Shown here: positions 24,080 to 34,694 of the stretch, one piece after another | Numbering within the stretch: position 1 is the stretch's first letter | Layout of the letters: each line of letters starts with the position of its first letter | Origin: Limnoperna fortunei | Taxonomy: Eukaryota > Mollusca > Bivalvia > Mytilida > Modiolidae | NCBI GenBank assembly: GCA_944474755.1 | Contig: OX104122.1 | Location: forward strand, 16,254,641 to 16,318,640 | Length of the DNA stretch: 64,000 nucleotides | Direction: 5' to 3' | The notes under the pieces: generated by a model | Databases searched by the model: none | What the model was told of the DNA's origin: nothing | Seen by the model: the letters and a program-made list of their open reading frames with translations, nothing else | Translations under genes and position numbers: made by a program

Positions 24080-25586
24080 TTGTTATAACAGGTATTGTTC
24101 GTCCATTTTTAAAGTAGGGCCTCTGTGTTCGTGTGTGCGTTCTTCTGTATATAAATCTTCAAATATAAATTCTCGATTGAGAAAATATCTTGCTGCATAA
24201 TGGCAGAGGGACGTTGCATGACATTAGAAGGTCGCGAGATGCATCCTATCAACGTGCAACCTAATGTTATCGTGCTTCAATATTAGGTTCCGATTCTGTA
24301 TAATTAAAGGATGTGATATCTGTATATTTTTGCAGTAATGATCAGTAATATTGCGACGGGTGAGCATAAGAGATGTTTAACGTTTCGGCTATATGAAATA
24401 ATAGCCTAACTGTAACGAACCCATCTCTAAAGGCGCCTGCGTATGACCTCTGTCTTACCGATACAGAGTGAACGTTAATAACAGGGTTTATTGTAAGGTG
24501 ATATGGTGCATTTTAAGTTATATTGAAACAGAAATGAAAAACAGGCTTGAACTGGTCAAAACCAGGTCAATATTGAACTCCGCTTGACTACTGTGTATCG
24601 GAATCGTGATGCAGACAAAAATTTCCATATTTTTATGTAACTTTAAGTACTGTTGCGATTTATCGTGACCTGAAAGTTGTTTTTAAACAAATCAAAAACA
24701 CGCACAAATCTATTCATGTACTATCAACATTTAGGTTACATCCTAGCTCAGTTTCTATATTACTGTAAAGTTTATTAAAATTCTTAGCCACATGCTGTTA
24801 AACAAGTTATTTTTATAATCAATGAATATTGATTAAATTTAAAGGACGGGGGGAATGATTTGTGAATCAGACGTCATTAATCAAGTTTACATACTTTATT
24901 GTCATTAAATCAACATTCAAATGATTTGTGACACCAAACAGATAAAACAAAAATTTGAAAAATATCAAGCCTGAATACACAAAGATATGTAATATCCGAG
25001 AGTCTTTATTTGATTTAGAAATATTTTGACTCTTTCAAAATTATGGATCAATCTGATACATCAACAAATCTGGTAAACATTTATCATCATGTTTTCATAA
25101 ATTTTTGTCTTTATAAGTTCTTTTTATCAAAATTAACTATCAGAAAGGACAAACGCGACTGCATAAACTGCTGATCGGCTGAGAACAGTCATGGTAAAGA
25201 TACTGATTTCCTGTAAATGCTCAATAAACATGATAACTGAGCGGTCATGTACGGAAACGCTATACAGTTTTTACTCTTGCAATGTCCCGCACAGGCGCAC
25301 TGGGTAATACAGCTGACAAACGTTGTCGCTGGCTGGACCATTGAAAAGAAGAAGACAAGTGCGAAGGAAAGATGTTCCGACCTTTTTATAAGATTGGATA
25401 ATTCATATTTATCTTAAGCGAGTTTACATGGACGTGCATATTCAATATCATAGCGTATTATATGCATGGGTCAGTTTGTTGATGTTATTTTGACCGACTT
25501 TTAAGAAATACCTAAATTTGTCGCCAGGTGGCGACATTGCTCCGACGTTTACATTTCGTACACGTGCTTGATGTAAACATTCGAAA
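24080..25586. other. region upstream of MEPCE
   Basis: This lies between the satellite and the MEPCE start codon and should hold the MEPCE promoter and 5' UTR. No TATA box in a convincing place is seen. A dispersed repeat at 24525-24735 is listed separately. No other gene is recognised. Confidence 0.45.
24525..24735 (+). repeat. dispersed repeat, copy 1 (second copy at 33715-33930)
   Basis: The two copies share gaaaaacaggc..., cttgaactggt, accaggtcaatattg, then atgtaa.ttta and agttgtttttara.caatca, in the same order and orientation. The sequence suggests an old interspersed element; no coding capacity is seen. Confidence 0.65.
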
Positions 25587-26888
25587 ATGAGTATTGAAGT
25601 GAAAACACCAACACGAACACAGTTCGAACATTCGGAGTTTTTGTGTGGGGAGAAGCAACAAAATTCAAAGTCGAAGACAACTCCCTCTATTGCTTCATTC
25701 AAATTTGACGAAAATCACCACCAGAATAGACGTGCTAGTGACGGGGGACAAAACTTGTCGGCTCAGTGGAGCCGAAAACGAAGATTAACTTCATACAAAG
25801 GAGACAACTCGTATCATATCGCTGGCTCTCGTAGGAAGAGATTTAAGTCTACCCCATGTGATCAGATTGTTCTTCCTACAAAGTTTCTATTAGGTGGTAA
25901 CATTAATGATCCTTTAAATTTAAATAGCATAAATGAAGAAGAAAATGATTTGACACCATACACATCACCTGTACCAACTCCAGCACATCGTAAGGAATTA
26001 ATAAACTCTGTGCCAGTAAACATCAATGACCCCCTCAATTTGGAATCAACAGATGATGATATTGGAAATAAAAGTAATAAGAAGAAGAAAAGAAATAAGA
26101 AAAGGCATGAACCACAGTCTTTAATAAATCAGCCGTCAAAAGAATGGGGTCAGTCAGAAAAAAAGAAGAATTTAATGGAAGCATTAAAAATTGATATTGA
26201 CGACCAGGTTTATGGTCCAAATTTGTCTGAAACAAAATCGCCTAAATTTCAGGAACTTGCATTCAAGTTGGATAGTTCTTCTAAACCAGATAAGATAGTT
26301 TCACCAGTAATTCCTCAGTCATCTCCACGACCAAGAAAAAGAAAACGTTGCATGAGCACAAGTGACATTAAACTAGATTGCTCATTCACAGCTGCAAGAT
26401 CAATATTTCGCACATCATTAAGTCCATCAAGAACATTGGAATCCCAAAAGACAGTTGTGAAATCATCTAAAAAACATCATAATCAAAAACCTTGCACCTC
26501 ATTTAAGAAACACAAAGATACTAAGTTCATTCATGGTAATTACAATAGATATTATGGATACAGAAACCCAGAAACTGAGGAGGATCATAGATTACTCTGT
26601 TTTAAACAAGAATGGTTTGAAAATAAAGACATTTTAGACATAGGCTGCAATGTAGGACATTTAACACTTTCTTTGGCAAGAGATTTCAATCCTTCAAAAG
26701 TAGTTGGAGTCGATATTGACAAAACATTAATCTCAGCAGCTAGAAAAAATATTAGACATTATATTTCAACTAAGAAATCTGATGCAAAAGCATTTCCTGT
26801 GTCAAATTTGGTGAACTTTGGTCCAATATCTGCACCACCTGTTGTTGAAAGAAAACAAGGATTTCCATATAATATAGCATTTACACAG
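25587..26888 (+). CDS. MEPCE: MEPCE (7SK snRNA methylphosphate capping enzyme), exon 1
   Basis: First of four coding exons (25587-26888, 31295-31513, 34286-34409, 43272-43603; ~658 codons joined, against 689 in human). MEPCE adds a methyl group from S-adenosylmethionine to the 5' gamma-phosphate of 7SK RNA and stays in the 7SK-Larp7 particle that controls P-TEFb. This exon encodes a long basic, low-complexity N-terminus with the conserved block LPTKFLLGGNINDPLNLNS (96-114) and a second NINDPLNLES (145-154). It then carries the start of the Bin3 methyltransferase domain: YGYRNPETEED, the SAM-binding loop DIGCNVGHLTLSLA (GCNVG at 353-357) and VGVDID (around 376). The exon is exactly 434 codons and ends CAG|GTAAAC (phase 0). 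The ATG at 25587 gives the longest frame and reads through the family's N-terminal motif. Confidence 0.95.
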
Positions 26889-27169
26889 GTAAACAAGCTG
26901 TTTTCAGGCCGATCAGACATATTTTGAAAATAATTTTGTTCAAAAACAGATGTAAAAAGACCACAGCCCACTTCAAATGGGAAAAAAAACTTGAGATGTT
27001 AGCATAAGTCAAGATTTTAAAATCTGAATCTAGTAAAAAAAAAATGTGTTCCTGGTAATTGACGACTTTCCAATTAAAAAAACGCCACCTAGTGTCCACT
27101 TCCGGTACTAAAAACTGCGGCTGTCGCCACAGTTTGTCCTGTTGAAAACCTTTGAAATGGACAATTTCC

Positions 27170-27982
27170 CAGAGGTCGCGTTAACGCCAAATATTGCGTT
27201 TTTCACGCAATTTAAAAAAATTCCACGCAAAAATATTAGACCTTGCGTGCAAATGCACGCAAGGATAGAAAGAACGAATTGTAACTGAAACAGGGTTTAG
27301 TCAATGAAATAGTAAAATAAATCACTTTAATTTGGTTGTAACCTCTTTTTTGTTGGTCAAAAAGTTGCCGATACAGTGTTTTTCATCTTGATTTTAAAGC
27401 CAATGTCGGCGAAACAATGCATCAAGGAATTTTGTTTTCGTTTATAAATAGATATGGTAATGATGAAAGTAAGGGAATTCTCAAAATGTATTATCGGAGA
27501 ATAAAAATTAAAGATCGCAGACTGCAACTTAGAACTGATATGAACCGATCTGTTGTTCCTTTCAAATATTCAAATTAAAATTTTATTTGTTCAAATAATA
27601 AGTTAAACATTTTGAAATCAGCTGATGTAGTTCTTACGAAATCGGATGGCATGTTTAAACACATTCTGAGAAAGTCCCCTACAATAATTATTTATATCAA
27701 CCAATCAGATCTGTACAATCGTCAATACACAACATTTTCTCTCGTTGAATAAAACAGTGAAGACGATATTGCATTAATTTAATATTGAACAATCAAACCT
27801 TTAAAAAAACAGTATCGAATTTATCTGAAACAGAAGAGTAATATACTTACCTTACAAATCAATACGCATGTGTATGTCATATTGTGTTTTTAGGTCACGC
27901 TAATTTCAACGACTTGCACGCAGATTTTTACCATTACTGCGTTTTTTTTAACGCAGAAATTTATAGCCTAGCGCGACCACTG
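27170..27982. mobile_element. hAT-like non-autonomous element, 813 bp, in MEPCE intron 1
   Basis: Terminal inverted repeats are CAGAGGTCGCG (27170-27180) and CGCGACCACTG (27972-27982), matching at 10 of 11. It is flanked by a perfect 6-bp target duplication atttcc (27164-27169 and 27983-27988). Both ends continue with gcgttttt/acgcag-type subterminal repeats. No ORF of note is seen. Confidence 0.85.
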
Positions 27983-28564
27983 ATTTCCTTTGATAAATTT
28001 TAGCGCTTTATGTTAATTACAGGTGTTAAAATCTAATTGAAGATGTTATTAAAACCCCCTGCTGTGTAAACATGATTGTTAATTAATTAACCATAATGTT
28101 TATTATCCGATTTACCTGATGCAAATCAAAGGTAGAACCCCAGCTGTTTTATAGCTTGATTAAACAAGCTTACCAGTGACATACATGTTACAATATTCCA
28201 ACTTACCTGTTGCCTATGGCTATAGTAACATCTACTAATGAGGTAATTAGATAATTTAATAGGCATAGACGAACAATACAAAAAGCAATGCAAAATCTTT
28301 ATTTCAATATCATGGTCTTTTAGTGATGATAGCCGTAGTTATCTTTAATTGAAGTAAAAAGGGACTTCAATCATGTAAAACTGGAAATGGGTCAATTTTG
28401 TTGTAGTTATTCCTTGCATTATCTAGAATACCTATTTTTATCTAAATACATACTAATAATGCTAGTACTAGTAGATGCAAAGAAGAGAATCAGGCCTATT
28501 TAATAGTGATACATGTACATTATTTATCTAGTGCACTTCACAAGGTCAAAGCAAGTGGAAACAT

Positions 28565-30092
28565 AGGGCCACAATTAAAAAAATGTTTGTTTCCCCACTC
28601 CCCTACCCACATTTTTCAAGATGGGTAGGTAGGTAGGTGTTTTGTTTTTTTGGCTTATTCTAAGTTAATGGATCAAGTAATTGTGCTAGGGGGGGGGGGC
28701 GGGGGCTGTTGAATAATTAAAGAGGGACCCGACCTCGTCTATGTATGTACACTTCAATGATTTTTTGTGACATTTGATTGTCCCATTGATACACCTTAGC
28801 TTTAATATCTATAATAAGGGGTCTCTGGCCAGGTAATGTATATTTATTTCTTATTTAAATAGTGCTGTGAAAACTGCAATGATCTTGGCCAGTTCCCCTT
28901 ATCCTAAAAGAACATATTCTTTGCAGAGAAAAGATGCCAGAATTTCTTACAATACATGTCTTTAGTAAAATCTTAAATAACTGCAGATCTAACCATTAAA
29001 TTTGGTAACTTTTCATCCATTTTTTTAGCCGACTTGTTTGCCTGCAATTCAGTTTTTTTTCTTTCTTTTTCATTATTATAATCATGGTATGCAATATCAA
29101 ATAGCACATAACCTTTATCATTATAAAATCAAAGAAAAAAAACCACCAGATATAGCAGCTATTTTTCTATCTACTTCAGTACTTGTAGCCATACAAGGTA
29201 TTCACAAATAAAAATAGATTACCTACAAATGTTTGTATAGGTGTAGACATAAACCGTGTAAACATCATTCATGAAGTTCTTGTATATCATAATATTTCTA
29301 ACAGTTTGTTATGAACATGCCATGTTTATCTGGGCATTTTCAAAGAAGATAGATAGAATAACATAACATTAAACCCAGAAATAATTCTTCTGTTCAACAC
29401 ACTTCCACTTGGACAAAGTTGTGCAAAATTTCTTCATGGAACACCCATCTACAGAACTTAACATGATGTCAATAATTACTATACATCTTTATTCTTTCAA
29501 GTGCAGCTTATATATTTATCAAATAAAATTGTTAAAGTACAATACACTTTTAAAGAACTGAAGTTTGAAACCAATTGAAAGTGCTTGTTTATAAAAAAAA
29601 GTACGATTTTTCATTATGGGCCGTTGTAGTTTACTTTTCTTCGTTGTTCACTTCCGGTAATTAGTCACATCCGGTAAATAAACAAATGGCGCGTAATCCA
29701 GCTAAAAGACATAAATCCTTTGAAAAAATGTTAAATACGCATATTGTTTGCCGTTTCTTATTGGAATTACACATTTACTGATAAATTGGTAGTATGGGTG
29801 AATTATTTGGACCATATATACAAGTATCTTCTGTGAACCATCGGGCGACTTGAGGGAAATAACCGGGCGACTTCGACTTCGCTTTTGAGGTGCCGTAGGG
29901 CGACTTCAGGACATAGTAGAGCGACTTTGTCGCCCACTTCGCCCAGTGTGGTGATCCCTAAATTGACACGATCCACACTTCCAGTTTTGCTAAAAAAAAA
30001 TTATCCCTAATTTGGAACAAAAAAATTTTTTGAGTCGGCGGCAATTTCTGGGTCGGTCGGGGAATGGGGAAACAATTTTTTAATTTAGGCCT
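28565..30092. mobile_element. probable DNA element with ~40-bp inverted ends, in MEPCE intron 1
   Basis: The left end (28565-28605) starts AGGGCCACAATTAAAAAAAT and continues to ttccccactcccc. The right end, read inward from 30092, starts AGGCCTAAATTAAAAAATTG and continues to ttccccattcccc. The outer 40 bp are clearly inverted copies with gaps. The inside is non-coding and includes a GGGCGACTTC-rich stretch (29830-29945) resembling pieces at 32040-32110 and 35940-36050. The target duplication is unclear. Confidence 0.55.
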
Positions 30093-30726
30093 AGTAGGAG
30101 CACAATGCATTATATAAAAATTGCTGTTATTCAAGTTCTAGTTGCTTTATCATGTTCATTAATGTAACATAACTACAGAAAACCATAAACAAGTATTGTA
30201 GTGACCACTGCAACTGTCAGATTAATCTGAGCCAGCATGTCTGTATTTAAGTAACCATTATCATTTCTCCTATTATGAACACAAAAGTAATAAAGGCTTA
30301 GCTGGAAGGGAGCCAAAAATGTGTTTTTTAAAATTTAAAATAAGAAAATACATTGCTAACCTACACATGTACCTAACCACTTATTTTAACATTTGGGGGG
30401 GGGGGGGAAGATTCCTGTTTTGGCGAGGGTACAAATTAAGTCCCCTTACTCGTAATGTAGCAGAGCGGGAGTGAATCACTCCCTGCACTTTGATGTCCAA
30501 AAGAAGTTGCATATACAATCAGATGTGGTCGATCTTTCTGGTGATATCTTTCGACAGTGTCACCATTTTTATCAGTTTCGTGTTTAAAATTGATTATTAT
30601 TGATACATGATGATAGTTATTTACGTTTTTAATAACTCACTGTGCGTTGTGTATTTATTGACATTCGTGTCTCTTTTTAATTACGTTTACTACCTGAAAA
30701 AACATTGAGAAACCCGAAACTGAATG

Positions 30727-30736
30727 GCATGTTGCA

Positions 30737-30770
<34 letters not shown>

Positions 30771-30788
30771 TTTTGCATGTTGCATCTT
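30727..30788 (-). mobile_element. poly(A)-only retroinsertion flanked by a 14-bp duplication
   Basis: A run of 31 T (30739-30769), then gtttt, is bracketed by perfect direct repeats gcatgttgcatctt (30727-30740 and 30775-30788). On the minus strand this reads as an A-rich tail between target duplications. It is what target-primed reverse transcription leaves when almost nothing but the tail is copied. Intronic in MEPCE. Confidence 0.6.
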
Positions 30789-31294
30789 GGATAATACATA
30801 AATTACTGGATTCTTACTATGGAATGGTTTTTATTCTATGGAAATTGGCACGTTTATAATAAAATTTGGTCACATATCATATTCAGAAAAATGATCAACA
30901 AGCATTTTCCACGTGCATCTTCAACGATGAAAAAAGAATAACATTTTTTCAGTAAAGATTGTTTCTGTAAGTTTCACAATGTCTAAAGCCTTAATAACAT
31001 AACGAAGATGAATATTATGTTTGAATTTTTAATAAATAGACTGCAGTTAGAATTTTTTATTCTATCTTTACGATCAATAGGACTGAATTCTGCCATTAAT
31101 TCGACAAATCACAAAACTAACTTTGGATTATCTATAACGGCAGTAAAATTCGGCCTAGGTAGATAAGATTCTTAGATAAGTTGAGAAATAGACTGAAAAT
31201 AAAATATAGCTTCTAGTACATATACTGATGTAGATGTTTAGTACTACTAGTACATGTATAAATTTGTAATTGTATTTTATATTTTTGACAACAG

Positions 31295-31513
31295 GGAAAC
31301 TATGTTTTAAACTCGTCTGAATTGGTAGATCAACAAAAAGAAGAATATGATGTCATTTTGGCTTTGAGTATAACAAAATGGATTCATCTGAATAATGGTG
31401 ATGATGGATTGAAAAGATTTTTTCGTAGAATCTTCAACCATCTACGGCCGGGAGGAAAACTCATATTGGAGCCTCAACCATGGTCATCATACAAAAAGAG
31501 GAAGAAATTATCA
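31295..31513 (+). CDS. MEPCE: MEPCE exon 2 (methyltransferase core)
   Basis: Exactly 73 codons (residues 435-507), phase 0 at both ends. The acceptor is acaacAG|GGA and the donor TCA|GTATGT. It opens with GNYVL and contains [50 protein letters not shown]. The HLRPGG and LEPQPWSSY motifs are signatures of the Bin3/MEPCE family and form the second half of the Rossmann-fold methyltransferase. The ORF continues some codons into the intron without support. Flanking introns are 4406 bp and 2772 bp. Confidence 0.95.
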
Positions 31514-32021
31514 GTATGTACAGTATCATTATCTGAGCTGTTTGTTTCTAGATCTATGTAAACTTTTTAGAAGGATACTTTTCAAATGTTTCATAAGATA
31601 ATCTTTAATTAAACCACACCATCTAATTCTTACTAAAATGTATGGTTCTTTAGTCAATTTCTGTCTTTGAAATGCAGGACAACTACTACCCTGCAGATCT
31701 CTCGAAATAGTTTCCTTCCGACTTGTAGTCTGACACTATGAAAAATTATTTCAAACATTTCAGTTCAGATTCATTTTTACGACTGTTCTGTTTTTAGCAG
31801 CCCTTTTACAATAATCGGATAATTGTTTTATGATTACTAGTATGAATAGATATATAGAATTTATTTCTTGCTGAATATTTGTACAGTATTTTAATCTTAC
31901 TGGCTTCTTAATCATAAAAACCTGAAATAATGCCAGGCTCGTGTTGGAGGTGTTTGGGGCGGGTGGGGGATGTTGTCACCTACCTAATCATTTTACCACT
32001 TTGCCCTTGATCATCATTTAA

Positions 32022-33375
32022 CAGGGATGAAACTTAACAGTCGCCGAGTCGCCAATGTGAGTAGAATTTTTGTTGGGCGACCAAATGCCTGTGTCTAGAT
32101 CGCCCAGTTGGCGAACGTAACAAGTGTACGCATTTTGCGTTTACATTTCAAGTTTTGTCCCTTAAAAATGTTATTGGCAATATTTCACGCATGTAGGATA
32201 TTTGGTGAAGTAGCGTAATTATAATCCAGATCGGGAATAGATAGAACAATTTAATTGACATTTGCGTCAGGAATCATCTTGAAATATTTTACGTGACATT
32301 TTTTTTCAAAGGGGAATAATCAAAACCGCCTAAGCTGGTTCCCGCCTGACTTATCTTTGTCAATAGGATACCACCATGGAGTTAATACTGGCGGAAACCA
32401 GTACAAAGCAAATAAATTACGAAAATCACCGGGAGTAAATATGATTTCGATTCCGGAGGTTTTAAATACGATGTTTCCTATTAACTGTCAAGATTAAAAC
32501 ACAATTATAATACTTAGTATTTTGGAAGTAACGTTTACATATTAATTAAATTACAATAACATATCACTTAAAATTTTTTAAAGAATTTATAATAGAGCAT
32601 TTTACATTGAATATACATATTTTTGCAATGATGTCATTTTCTACTTCTTGTTCAACACAAAGAAAGATTAAATTTATTGTACATTTTAAATATAGAAAAC
32701 ATTCATTGTTTTGTTTAATGCAAAACAAGACAGACAACACATAAACTTAAATCCTACTCATTATCATACATGTCATAGCAAGTTTATAAAAAAAACATAA
32801 AACAAATACAATAGCACTCTATAGATTGTAGCTATTTCAATCATACATTTGTCATGTTTGTGTGTGCATTGTTAACATCTGTGGCAGTCTTTTCTGTCTT
32901 ACAAATCTTAAATCTAGAATGAAAATGGGTGGACATTTTCCTGCATACTTAAAATGGAAATAAGTTAATTTGTTTTATAAATTCCTAATATTGAAGAATA
33001 AAGGTAGCTAAAAATGCCAGAAATGTAGGATTTTGAGTCAAATAGCCGGTAGCTTTGGGGGGGGGGGGGGGGGGGTTCCTACATTCTGAGAGATAATTTT
33101 AATTTCTGGAAACAAAATACAAGCATCCAACAGACTCAAATATCTAATTATGTATGTAGTGATCCAAGGTAGGTAGTAACAATATCAAAACAAGACAATA
33201 ACTTCTGAATTCATGTACATAAGCAAATTTGTACACATGATCATATAATTTATAGTTAAAACAAACCTGCGCTGTCAAAAAAGTTGGGCCCCTAACTATA
33301 TTGTTGGGCTCCTGGATTTTTTCAGGCTAGGGGCCCAGCTGGCTACTGCAGGAAAAAAGTTAAGCTCTATCCCTG
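32022..33375. mobile_element. hAT-like non-autonomous element, 1354 bp, in MEPCE intron 2
   Basis: Inverted ends are CAGGGATGAAACTTAAC (32022-32038) and GTTAAGCTCTATCCCTG (33359-33375), matching at 14 of 17. Flanks carry a 5-bp direct repeat tttaa (32017-32021 and 33376-33380). Subterminal GTCGCC/GGCGA repeats resemble those of the element at 35152-36065. A long G run (33057-33075) lies inside. No coding signal. Confidence 0.7.
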
Positions 33376-33714
33376 TTTAAACCAAGTGAATTCGCGCTGT
33401 CTTTTTGAAGAATTACTCTATATTGCTTTTCAGTTTTATTCCCATATCTATTTTGGTATGAAATCTTCCTTCATCAGAAAAACAGAAGATGCTTAAGTTT
33501 GTAATTGTTGTAATGCTGGTTACCCATAATATTATCTGTTAATACTGCATTTTAATATTGATTTGCTGATAACCCTTAAATTCCAGTTTCAAAAATTTTC
33601 AAATATTAAAACGAGTATAAAAGTAAATTATTTAATTCTTACAGTTTTTAATATATTTTATAACTACCAGATGATTCAGTGACCACTAAAATTGAAATTC
33701 TGTTGGAACAGTTT

Positions 33715-33930
33715 AATATGAAAAACAGGCCTAGGCTTGAACTGGTAAAAAACCAGGTCAATATTGGATTTCGCTGCACAGTAGTCAAGCAGAATCCAAT
33801 ATTGACCAGTTTTAGCCTGTTTTTATGTAATTTTAGCACTGTTGTGATTCATCCTGACCCAAAAGTTGTTTTTAGACCAATCAAAAACATGCGAAATTCT
33901 ATTCATGTAATAATATACAACTTCTCAATT
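33715..33930 (+). repeat. dispersed repeat, copy 2, containing an imperfect hairpin
   Basis: This is the partner of 24525-24735. It contains an imperfect palindrome in which aaaacaggc...tcaatattggatt (about 33721-33770) is matched by aatccaatattga...cctgttttt (about 33792-33826). Located in MEPCE intron 2. The ORFs crossing it on both strands reflect the hairpin symmetry and are not genes. Confidence 0.65.
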
Positions 33931-34137
33931 TGTATAAAAATGAGAAAGAAACATTTATTTTAATGAAAAGTTGTGTGACAGCTAATATTTATGAAAATGT
34001 GTAATACACGCCCTTCATAGCGATAAGTAAAAGGCAGTAAGATCAGTATATATAATACTGTGAAATGATCAGAAAATCTTTTCCTCCATGTAATACTAAT
34101 CATAACATCCAATGGTTTGCATAATACTATATGTATT

Positions 34138-34213
34138 GTCATTTTTTGTAGTCTCCATGGTTATCCACTATATTTGTCATTTTTTGTAGTCTCCATGGTT
34201 ATCCACTATATTT
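34138..34213 (+). repeat. 38-bp tandem duplication in MEPCE intron 2
   Basis: Two consecutive near-perfect copies of gtcattttttgtagtctcca followed by tggttatccactatattt, about 75 bp before exon 3. Confidence 0.85.
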
Positions 34214-34285
34214 GTCTTTTCTTACTACTAGACTTTCATTTCTACCATTATATAAATTATTTAACACAAAAAAAATGTTTTACAG

Positions 34286-34409
34286 GAAGAAATATTTAAG
34301 AACTTCCAGGACATTAAGCTAAAGCCCCCACAGTTTTCAGACTATCTACTAAGAGAAGTTGGATTTTCAACATGTGAAGTTGTTGATGTACCATTTAACC
34401 AGTCTAAAG
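34286..34409 (+). CDS. MEPCE: MEPCE exon 3
   Basis: The acceptor is ttttacAG|GAA. The exon encodes 41 codons plus one base (residues 508-548), with the donor G|GTTTGT after 34409. The peptide contains IKLKPPQFSDYLLREVGFST, matching the KPxQFSxYL...VGFSS region of vertebrate MEPCE that closes the methyltransferase domain, and ends PFNQSK. The split glycine codon is completed by exon 4 to give SKGFRRP, as in the vertebrate SKGFQRP. If the donor is skipped, the frame stays open for 40 more codons (see 34410-34535). Confidence 0.93.
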
Positions 34410-34535
34410 GTTTGTATACCACAGACCTCAACAGAATTCAGTTTTCAGTTACTCAGAAAGCAGTAAATGATCATTGTCCAGAGCTTTTTGAAGGGTTCTA
34501 TGGGACCTTTATTCGGCCCCATTCCAAATAATAAA
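34410..34535 (+). terminator. candidate alternative MEPCE 3' end (open read-through with AATAAA)
   Basis: Past the exon 3 donor the reading frame stays open to TAA at 34529-34531, adding about 40 residues (beginning GLYTTDLNRIQF, ending GTFIRPHSK). An AATAAA polyadenylation signal at 34530-34535 overlaps the stop. This would give a shorter protein lacking the normal GFRRPIQLY end. The sequence is seen directly; use in vivo is inference. Confidence 0.35.
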
Positions 34536-34694
34536 ACTTATCATTTTTTCCACTCTTTAAGAAAATTCCCAATCAATGCAGGTGTTTCAAGATACTAGTA
34601 GGAAAAATCTGGAATTATTTCATTTCTTGTACAAACTGTTCTGTGTTTTATGTAGATCTAAATAGTCATGTGTTCCAGTCTTGAATGTTTTTTT

